Shown: positions 1-5,916 of the stretch, one piece after another
Layout of the letters: the number at the start of each line of letters is the position of its first letter
How positions within the stretch are numbered: position 1 is the stretch's first letter
Source of the DNA: an uncultured Cellvibrionales bacterium
GTDB taxonomy: Bacteria > Pseudomonadota > Gammaproteobacteria > Pseudomonadales > UBA7434
Assembly (NCBI GenBank): GCA_937897785.1
Contig: CALCNB010000059.1
Location: forward strand, 1-11,683
DNA length: 11,683 nt
Direction: 5' to 3'
Program-made: the position numbers and the translations under genes
Notes under the pieces: generated by a model
The model's database searches: none
The model's input: the letters and a program-made list of their open reading frames with translations, nothing else
Told to the model about the DNA's origin: nothing

Positions 1-382
1 GCGAGAAGCTGAAGTCGATAAGGCGGGGCAAATTATCGATCAAGGTGTCGAAGAGTTTTTGGTTTGGCAGCGGAGTCGAGATACAACCGATTTAGTCGTT
101 TCATACCGAGCGGCTATTCAAAACCTCCACGACGATGAATTAGACCGCGCTAAACAATTGCTTGAGAAAGGAAAATCCCCAGAGTTGGCCTTGGAATCAT
201 TGGCCCGCTCATTGATTCAAAAAATCATGCATCAGCCAACGGTTGAAATGCGTAATGCGGCAGGGGTCGACAATCAAGACTTACTTAATGCTGCTAAAGT
301 CTTGTTCGGCCTCAATGATGAATTTGATAATAATAAGCGCAATGAAAAAATAGTCAGCAGCCAGTCTAATGATAATGATTGA
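1..382 (+). CDS. hemA: Glutamyl-tRNA reductase, C-terminal part (5' end outside window)
   Basis: The reading frame is open from the left edge (first full codon at base 2) to a TGA at 380-382, giving about 126 residues. It matches the C-terminal dimerisation domain of glutamyl-tRNA reductase, the NADPH enzyme that turns Glu-tRNA into glutamate-1-semialdehyde at the start of C5 haem synthesis. Visible family features are the helix ending in EEFLVWQRSRD, the SLIQKIMHQPTVEMRNAA segment (the 'KLLHAPTxxLRxAA' region of the family) and the near-terminal LFGL. The catalytic cysteine and the NADPH domain lie upstream of the window. The last residues are Asn/Asp/Ser-rich and look like a disordered tail. 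prfA follows on the same strand after 73 nt, the usual hemA-prfA order in gammaproteobacteria. TTG at 59 is an internal codon, not a start. Confidence 0.93.
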   Translation, partial: REAEVDKAGQIIDQGVEEFLVWQRSRDTTDLVVSYRAAIQNLHDDELDRAKQLLEKGKSPELALESLARSLIQKIMHQPTVEMRNAAGVDNQDLLNAAKVLFGLNDEFDNNKRNEKIVSSQSNDND

Positions 383-455
383 GTCGTAATTTAAAAACCT
401 TAGCCATTATCGTTCGAAACAATTGATTGCTTCATAGATATAGAGAAAGCCTTGA

Positions 456-1541
456 ATGAAAGAGAGTTTATTAATTAAGTTAGACGTGATCAGCGATCGG
501 TACGGCGAGTTAAGTGCTTTATTGAGTGATCAAGAAATTATTTCGGATCAAAAAAAGTTCCGTGCTTTGTCGCAAGAGTATGCTGAAATAGAGCCTGTGG
601 TAAAGTGTTTCCAAGCTTACCGAAATGCTGAAGCCGATATTGATGAGGCAGAGAGTTTACTGAAGGATGAAGATCCTGATATGCGAGAGATGGCGTCAGA
701 AGCTATGGCGGTGGCCAAGCAGGCGATTGAGACTCTATCGGCTGATCTGCAACGACTGTTATTGCCACGCGATCCCAATGATAAAAATAATGTTTTTTTA
801 GAGGTCAGGGCGGGTACTGGGGGTGATGAAGCGGCTATTTTCGCTGGCGATTTATTTCGAATGTATTGCCGTTATGCCGAGGCCCGCGGTTGGAAGGTTG
901 AGGTGCTAAATGAGCGCTTAGGTGAGCATGGTGGCTATAAAGAAGTGATTTCTCGCGTCATTGGTCAAGAGGTTTATGGTCATTTGAAATTTGAATCGGG
1001 TGCCCACAGAGTGCAACGGGTGCCTGAAACTGAATCGCAGGGGCGGGTGCACACATCAGCCTGTACGGTAGCGATTATGCCAGAGGCTGATGAGCTCGAA
1101 GAAATTGAAATTAATAAAGCCGACTTGCGAATTGATACGTTTCGCGCATCGGGTTCTGGTGGCCAGCACGTCAATAAGACCGACTCGGCGATCCGTATTA
1201 CGCATCTTCCTTCTGGTGTTGTGGTTGAATGCCAAGATGAACGCTCGCAGCATAAAAACAAAGCCAGAGCGATGTCGCTGTTGCAGGCACGATTAATGAA
1301 TTCGGCACGCAGTGAAGCCGAGCAAGCGCAAGCTAGTGAGCGAAGAAATTTAGTCGGCAGTGGTGATCGGTCCGAGCGAATTAGAACTTATAATTTTCCT
1401 CAGGGTCGCTTAACTGATCATAGAATTAATTTAACGCTTTATAAATTAAATGAGATTATTGAAGGTCAGCTAGATGAAGTGGTTCAGCCCTTAATCAATG
1501 AATATCAAGCCGATTTGCTAGCAGAGCTTGGCGGCAGTTAG
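456..1541 (+). CDS. prfA: Peptide chain release factor 1 (RF1)
   Basis: This 361-residue protein is the size of E. coli RF1 (360). It recognises UAA and UAG in the ribosomal A site and triggers release of the peptide. The catalytic GGQ lies at residues 235-237 within SGSGGQHVNKTDSAIRI. The codon-recognition tripeptide is PET at 190-192, within HRVQRVPETESQGRVHTS; E. coli has PAT there, so the PxT pattern of RF1 is kept. RF2 would show SPF, so this is RF1 rather than RF2. The GTGGDEA segment near 120-126 is also typical. The ATG at 456 has a purine-rich GAGAAAG at 443-449, 6 nt upstream. The gene sits between hemA and prmC; the prmC product modifies Q237. A shared transcript with hemA is likely because no terminator is visible in the 73-nt gap. 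Confidence 0.98.
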   Translation: MKESLLIKLDVISDRYGELSALLSDQEIISDQKKFRALSQEYAEIEPVVKCFQAYRNAEADIDEAESLLKDEDPDMREMASEAMAVAKQAIETLSADLQRLLLPRDPNDKNNVFLEVRAGTGGDEAAIFAGDLFRMYCRYAEARGWKVEVLNERLGEHGGYKEVISRVIGQEVYGHLKFESGAHRVQRVPETESQGRVHTSACTVAIMPEADELEEIEINKADLRIDTFRASGSGGQHVNKTDSAIRITHLPSGVVVECQDERSQHKNKARAMSLLQARLMNSARSEAEQAQASERRNLVGSGDRSERIRTYNFPQGRLTDHRINLTLYKLNEIIEGQLDEVVQPLINEYQADLLAELGGS

Positions 1542-1592
1542 TTTTACTGTTTACCGCCAGCTGTTAGTGAATAGGGTTGCGCTGTAATATCC

Positions 1593-1597
1593 GGAAG
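1593..1597 (+). promoter_or_regulatory. Ribosome binding site deciding the GTG start of prmC
   Basis: GGAAG lies 5 nt before the GTG at 1603. The nearby ATG at 1601-1603 is in another frame, so GTG is the only start that fits both the spacing and the protein family's N-terminus. Confidence 0.6.
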
Positions 1598-1602
1598 CTA
1601 AT

Positions 1603-2451
1603 GTGCGTATCGATCAGTTTATTTACCATAGCAGTCAATTAATTGAGTCCTCTAAAGCCGGTGATAGCGCCCGCCTAGACGCCGAGTTATTGCTGGCACA
1701 AGTGCTGAATAAGTCACGCAGTTATTTCTATTCTCACCCTGAATACTTACTCAGCGATAAGCAACTAGAAATGGCGCAGCGTTTGGTTGAGTTGCGTTGT
1801 CAGGGTCGTCCGATTGCCTATTTGCAGGGCCAGAAAGAATTCTGGTCGCTGAGTTTGGCAGTGAATGAGGGTGTGCTCATACCGCGGCCCGAAACTGAAA
1901 TGTTGGTTGAGTTTGCGTTACGGTTAGATTTGCCTGCCAATGCCAGCGTAGTCGATTTAGGTACTGGCAGTGGCGCCATCGCTTTGGCTTTAGCGAGTGA
2001 AAAAAAATCTTGGCAGATTACCGCCGTAGAATACATAGATGCTGCATTAAAGGTTGCGAAGCACAATATTGAAACGGCTGCGGGTAAAGATTTTTCTGCA
2101 TTGCATTTGATTCAGGCCAATTGGTTATCGGCATTCGCCCGGCATAGTTTTGATCTTGTCATCGCCAATCCACCTTACATTGATTATCATGACCCCCACC
2201 TTAAACAAGGCGATGTGCGATTTGAACCCTCGACAGCGCTAGTCAGCAATGAGCAGGGTTTAGCGGATATCAAGTCTATCGCCTTACAATCGACTCACTG
2301 TTTGCGACCAGGTGGTTACCTCATTATTGAGCATGGCTGTGACCAGTCTCAACAGGTGAAAGAAATACTCAATAACAATGATTTTATTGAGGTGCAGTGC
2401 CACCGTGATTTGTCGGATAATTTTCGTTTTGTGAGTGCAATTAAAAAGTAG
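1603..2451 (+). CDS. prmC: Release factor glutamine methyltransferase (PrmC/HemK)
   Basis: This 282-residue protein (E. coli 277) transfers a methyl group from S-adenosylmethionine to the glutamine of the GGQ motif in RF1 and RF2. That modification speeds peptide release. The N-terminal helical substrate-binding domain (about 1-85) contains DAELLLAQVL. IPRPETEMLVE at 93-103 is the family signature before the Rossmann fold. The SAM-binding glycine loop is VVDLGTGSGAIALALA (116-131). The catalytic NPPY is at 189-192. The start is a GTG. The gene follows prfA by 61 nt, so enzyme and substrate are neighbours and probably co-transcribed. In pseudomonads moeB and murI commonly follow prmC. Here the next gene is on the opposite strand and ends 43 nt away, so this operon stops at prmC. 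Confidence 0.97.
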   Translation: MRIDQFIYHSSQLIESSKAGDSARLDAELLLAQVLNKSRSYFYSHPEYLLSDKQLEMAQRLVELRCQGRPIAYLQGQKEFWSLSLAVNEGVLIPRPETEMLVEFALRLDLPANASVVDLGTGSGAIALALASEKKSWQITAVEYIDAALKVAKHNIETAAGKDFSALHLIQANWLSAFARHSFDLVIANPPYIDYHDPHLKQGDVRFEPSTALVSNEQGLADIKSIALQSTHCLRPGGYLIIEHGCDQSQQVKEILNNNDFIEVQCHRDLSDNFRFVSAIKK

Positions 2452-2494
2452 AGCGTGAAGCTTTTTGAACGGATGGTTCTAAATGATTGATGGG

Positions 2495-2926
2495 CTAGTG
2501 AATACTGGCGATATCATTGATAAATCGTTCAACCGTAGCGACTAATTCAGCCAGATTGAAGGGGGCGATAAAGACGGCATTAGCGCCACTTTGAGCAGCC
2601 ATTAGGGTGATGTTATCGGCGGTTAAATTGACTAGTTCAAGAGACTCTTTATTCATCACAGCAATGATGTGTAAGCCGCGGTATTGCTCTCGAAGCTCTT
2701 CAATTAATGATAGCCCATCCATATCATTCAGCATTAAATCAACGATCACCACCTGACATTGGTGGGCAATTTCAAGGCATTTTGAAGCGTTTTTTGAGCT
2801 CTGTAAGTGATAGTCATCCGTGTCTAGCACTGATTTAAGAATATGCTGTAGCTGATGATTATTGGATGCAAACGCAAGGTTTATCGGGCTTTTACCTGAA
2901 AGGGTTTTATCTTTTGGAATATTCAT
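2495..2926 (-). CDS. Stand-alone receiver-domain protein with degenerate active site
   Basis: This 143-residue protein is a single CheY-like receiver domain with no output domain. The start at 2926 (MNIPKDK) is chosen because AAAGGG lies 7 nt upstream; longer in-frame starts up to 3067 would overlap the upstream gene and add residues with no receiver homology. The fold can be followed: beta-1 INLAFASNN, beta-3 VVIVDLMLNDMDG with the phospho-acceptor position Asp63, beta-4 LHIIAVMN, and beta-5 GANAVFIAPFNLAELV. Only Asp63 of the usual active site survives. The acidic pair is S21-N22, the conserved Thr/Ser is M91, and the conserved Lys before Pro-Phe is A121. Mg2+-dependent phosphorylation is therefore doubtful (inference). 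The gene lies 49 nt downstream of the kinase-like gene on the same strand and probably shares its transcript. The partner and output are unknown. Confidence 0.85.
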   Translation of the reverse strand: MNIPKDKTLSGKSPINLAFASNNHQLQHILKSVLDTDDYHLQSSKNASKCLEIAHQCQVVIVDLMLNDMDGLSLIEELREQYRGLHIIAVMNKESLELVNLTADNITLMAAQSGANAVFIAPFNLAELVATVERFINDIASIH

Positions 2927-2933
2927 CAATTGG

Positions 2934-2939
2934 CCCTTT
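2934..2939 (-). promoter_or_regulatory. Ribosome binding site of the receiver gene
   Basis: On the minus strand AAAGGG precedes the ATG at 2926 by 7 nt. It favours the 143-residue product over the longer open frame that begins at 3067. Confidence 0.55.
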
Positions 2940-2975
2940 GTAATGAGGGCATATTTTAAAGTGAAATGGATGGAT

Positions 2976-5552
2976 CTACAACCTTGACAAACTGCTAAGT
3001 TCTTCATTTGATCGATTTTTTTGATCAGATTTTCCATCGTCTCCCGATTGTTCGGTAATTCGTTCAAATAATAACTGTAAGCTTATTGCGTTTGATTGAG
3101 ATTCTAATGTGACATGGCCGTGATTGTCATGGGTTAAGTCAATGACGTTTTGGTTATTACCGGATTTTGTCGGTTGATTATTAGCGGAGGCCAGTATTTT
3201 CTTTAGATTAGCAGGGTCGATATTGTCGCTCGGTGTAGTGACCGATAACACTAAGTATTCGCCATTTAACTCACTGCCACAACTGGCGCATTTTTTATTT
3301 TCAAAGCGTCGATTCGATAAGGCTAATAATATTTCTCCAGCGTCTGACGGGCTATTGCTGTTTGTGGCATTGTCGCGGGCACTAACTAGTAATTGCATCA
3401 CTAAGCGCTGAAATTGCGCTGGTGAAACCATTGCCCGGCCATAGCTATTTTCTATATCAGTATGAAAGTTCAACGAGCTTGGTAAGGTCGGTTGAAGCAT
3501 CTGCACCATATCCCTAACTAACGGTTTCAGCTCTACGGCGACTAACTGTTTTTGAGAATTTGATTCGGAAGAGGCCTCTAAAACTAGCGATAAAGCTTTT
3601 TCACTGGCATCAACCACTTGGTTTAGATAGTCGATAACACGTTGCTCGCGACCTGGTTTTTTTTGAGCGACCACCATTTCAGTATAACTAATAATATTTT
3701 TTATAATCGCCTTAAAATCTTGGCCAATAGCGCCGCTCGGTTCAGGTAAGGTTTTAGAGGTAAGACTTTCCGGCGTTATTTGACTTATCGATTCGGTTGA
3801 AGGTATCGGTGCTGAGTCGGATGCAACCGGTTCTTCAAGAACAAAGCCAAATGATGCTATCGATTCAACCTTGTTTGCGCTATGACTTTTTATTGCAAAC
3901 TTATGCCAATGAATATTCACGGTTTGGCCATTAATCGTATCGCTATAGGTGAATTGAGCTTCGCCACCTTCGCTGAATAACTGGCTGTCTTGCTGAATAA
4001 TTTTTTCAAGCGTTAAGCCAGAGAAAATGTCGTCATCACCACGACCAGCGATAACTTCTGCGCGGACATTAAAAACCTCACAAAAGGTTCTATTGACTCG
4101 TTGATAACGTCCTTCAGCATCTTTTTGACAAAAAATAATGGGTGCATCATTAATAGTATCGGTCAGCGTATCGTGATTTTTGAGCAGTTCTTGGTAGGCT
4201 TGTCGTGCTGCGGTTGCATCAAAAGCTGCCCAAACGACTTGTCTGGAGATACCAAGATCGCCGCGCATTTTGGTGATAAAGGTATCGAACCAACGTGTTC
4301 CATTAGCTGTTGCGTAGGCAATAGTTTGCTGATGGGCTTTGCCAGTATTGAGTGTTTTGTTAATGGCTTCGACATAATTATCAAATGAATCAATGCCAAA
4401 GAGTTCGTTCAGAGTTTGTCCCTGCTGTGCTTCAGGAAAGAAGTGCGTGCTGGAGCGGTCACTGTTTATCGTTTTAACAATGTGGCCTTTATGATCGAGA
4501 ATAAGGCACATCATTGGCAGCGATTCAGTAATATGCTGCCACTCTCTTTCAACCATCGCAGTATTGATTGTCGGACTGATATTATCAAAGCCTGAATGAG
4601 CAGGGCTGTTGTTATGGGTTGCCGTTGGTTTTATATCGGAACTCATACGAATTTGACTACTGATGCCAATCACCCGACCCTGGCCGTTTTCTTTAATTTG
4701 AATCTCTGAAATGTGAATTGGATAGATTTGCCCGGTAGTCGATTTAATGGTGCAGTGTATTTCTTGAGTAATCGATAAGAAATCTTGAGCGCGCGTTAGC
4801 ATAGTATCAAATTGCTTGGCCCCCTCTTCATCTAATAAGGCTAACCATTCTGCTATGGAAAGTATTGCGTCAGGCTCTTCAGCGATAAGGGTACTTTCAT
4901 TCTGGCTAAGATGAATACGATGACTTTCGAGATCAATACTGAGTAAGTGAAGTTGATCACTGGCGGTATTTACCGCAGTGCTCTCGATATGTTGCTCGGA
5001 TGCTTGATGCGGTTCTGCAATAACGGTTTGTTGTTCCGTTCTAATAGATCCTGCTAGCGGCTGACTGTTTGAATCATTTGTCGATTGTGGCTTATTGCTG
5101 ATAGTTGAATTGCTATCAACCATTTGATGGCTCAAAGGCTTAAAGTAGCTACTCAGTCGTTTTAGCGACATTTCAGAGCTCAATAAAAAATCTTTAACAC
5201 CAAGCGAAGCACATTCGGCTAATTGATTCAGATCATCACTGAGGTATTGTTCATCCAATAGAAGGACGATGGGTATCAAAAAATCACCCTGGTTGAGCTG
5301 TGCGAGTGTTTCTAATAAACCAGTAAATTGGCCGTTGGCACAATGTCGATCAATTAAAATTAAATCGGCCGATAGGGCGAGATGCGCCTCAGAAAAATGC
5401 GAGTTGATGACGGTTAGATCAACCCTTGCTTCATTATAGAGGGCAAAGATATATTCGATTAATGCAACCGTGCGGGTATCATCGCTGAGCAATGCTACCT
5501 GCCGAGTTTCACTGCCATGGTTTTCACGCCTTGTTTGAGCGGTTGAAGCCAT
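2976..5552 (-). CDS. Receiver-PAS-histidine kinase-like protein, probably catalytically inactive
   Basis: This 858-residue protein has no membrane segment and is probably cytoplasmic. Approximate layout: receiver-like domain 17-140 with D24-D25 and Asp68 in ADLILIDRHC; Ser/Gln/Asn-rich linker 145-195; weak PAS-like region 198-302; clear PAS domains at about 335-450 and 455-575 (PIIFCQKDAEGRYQRVN); linker 575-600; HisKA-like helices 605-665; HATPase-like domain 675-835; polar tail. Alignment by eye to PAS sensor kinases shows key losses. The H-box reads GAIGQDFK, with Gln611 where His is expected. The N-box reads QLLVSARDNA, with Ser724 for the Mg2+-binding Asn. The G1 Asp-x-Gly is TTPSDNI (772-778). 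The G2 glycines are absent near 795-805. A CxxC pair (C755, C758) lies inside the ATPase-like domain. The start at 5552 is the only ATG near the homologous region; the open frame continues to 5714 but without recognisable sequence. Its ligand and target are unknown. Confidence 0.8.
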   Translation of the reverse strand: MASTAQTRRENHGSETRQVALLSDDTRTVALIEYIFALYNEARVDLTVINSHFSEAHLALSADLILIDRHCANGQFTGLLETLAQLNQGDFLIPIVLLLDEQYLSDDLNQLAECASLGVKDFLLSSEMSLKRLSSYFKPLSHQMVDSNSTISNKPQSTNDSNSQPLAGSIRTEQQTVIAEPHQASEQHIESTAVNTASDQLHLLSIDLESHRIHLSQNESTLIAEEPDAILSIAEWLALLDEEGAKQFDTMLTRAQDFLSITQEIHCTIKSTTGQIYPIHISEIQIKENGQGRVIGISSQIRMSSDIKPTATHNNSPAHSGFDNISPTINTAMVEREWQHITESLPMMCLILDHKGHIVKTINSDRSSTHFFPEAQQGQTLNELFGIDSFDNYVEAINKTLNTGKAHQQTIAYATANGTRWFDTFITKMRGDLGISRQVVWAAFDATAARQAYQELLKNHDTLTDTINDAPIIFCQKDAEGRYQRVNRTFCEVFNVRAEVIAGRGDDDIFSGLTLEKIIQQDSQLFSEGGEAQFTYSDTINGQTVNIHWHKFAIKSHSANKVESIASFGFVLEEPVASDSAPIPSTESISQITPESLTSKTLPEPSGAIGQDFKAIIKNIISYTEMVVAQKKPGREQRVIDYLNQVVDASEKALSLVLEASSESNSQKQLVAVELKPLVRDMVQMLQPTLPSSLNFHTDIENSYGRAMVSPAQFQRLVMQLLVSARDNATNSNSPSDAGEILLALSNRRFENKKCASCGSELNGEYLVLSVTTPSDNIDPANLKKILASANNQPTKSGNNQNVIDLTHDNHGHVTLESQSNAISLQLLFERITEQSGDDGKSDQKNRSNEELSSLSRL

Positions 5553-5598
5553 AATGACGATCTGCCACCAATAAATGCAATAAAGATAGGATTTTACT

Positions 5599-5628
5599 AT
5601 TTTAGCTTTTTTGTATGCTAATTGACCA
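5599..5628 (-). promoter_or_regulatory. Candidate promoter of the kinase-like/receiver gene pair
   Basis: On the minus strand TGGTCA (5623-5628) and TAAAAT (5599-5604) are separated by 18 nt. Each is a partial match to the sigma-70 hexamers. The implied transcript would start near 5592, about 40 nt before the ATG at 5552. The AT-rich background makes a chance match possible. Confidence 0.3.
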
Positions 5629-5849
5629 CCCTGACCAGCCTGATTTTTCAATAATTTAGACAATTTTTTGAAAACAAAGTTAAAAAAACCGAGATTTACG
5701 CCCTTAGACCGCAATTTGAAGCCACATTGTCTTTAACAAACCTTAGGGAGGGCTTTAAAAGGCGGTTAAATTGTCAATTATGAGCCATTTTAGGGATTCT
5801 TTAGAGAACAGCGGCAATATCGCATACAATGCGCGCAACATATCGCTAA

Positions 5850-5878
5850 CACAATGTCATGAAAACACGATGATTGTG
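5850..5878 (+). repeat. Imperfect inverted repeat upstream of rhlB
   Basis: CACAAT-GT-CAT pairs with ATGATTGTG around a 9-nt loop, giving 9 base pairs with a two-base bulge. It lies 39 nt before the rhlB start, and would be in the 5' leader if transcription starts near the TACAAT at 5825-5830. No run of T follows, so it is not a terminator. Confidence 0.4.
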
Positions 5879-5903
5879 GGTTTTGACCGTGAAGTTATTC
5901 GTT

Positions 5904-5910
5904 GAGGAAG
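5904..5910 (+). promoter_or_regulatory. Ribosome binding site deciding the TTG start of rhlB
   Basis: GAGGAAG is a strong Shine-Dalgarno match 6 nt before the TTG at 5917. It overlaps the coding region of the alternative TTG at 5902, which has no such site in front of it, so the start at 5917 is preferred. Confidence 0.7.
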
Positions 5911-5916
5911 TATATT

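Larger units (their letters stand above)
5553..5916. other. Divergent intergenic region between the kinase-like gene and rhlB
   Basis: This 364-nt AT-rich stretch has no convincing gene. It holds the leaders of two divergent genes, a candidate minus-strand promoter (5599-5628), a TACAAT -10-like hexamer on the plus strand (5825-5830) without a good -35 partner, an imperfect hairpin (5850-5878), and the rhlB ribosome binding site (5904-5910). The kinase-like reading frame stays open on the minus strand to 5714. The extra 54 residues are Lys- and aromatic-rich, unlike a domain, and the only clear start within them is the one at 5552. Confidence 0.6.

Noticed and set aside
980..1261. Minus-strand reading frames inside prfA
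   Set aside because: They lie wholly within the conserved GGQ region of prfA and have no ribosome site or homology.
2927..3067. Longer receiver protein starting at 3067
   Set aside because: It would overlap the kinase-like gene by 92 nt. The extra residues show no receiver homology, and AAAGGG supports the start at 2926.
5553..5714. N-terminal extension of the kinase-like protein by 54 residues, including a hydrophobic SYLYCIYWWQIVI stretch
   Set aside because: The stretch is short and Lys-rich and lies over a likely promoter. The receiver-like homology begins after the ATG at 5552.
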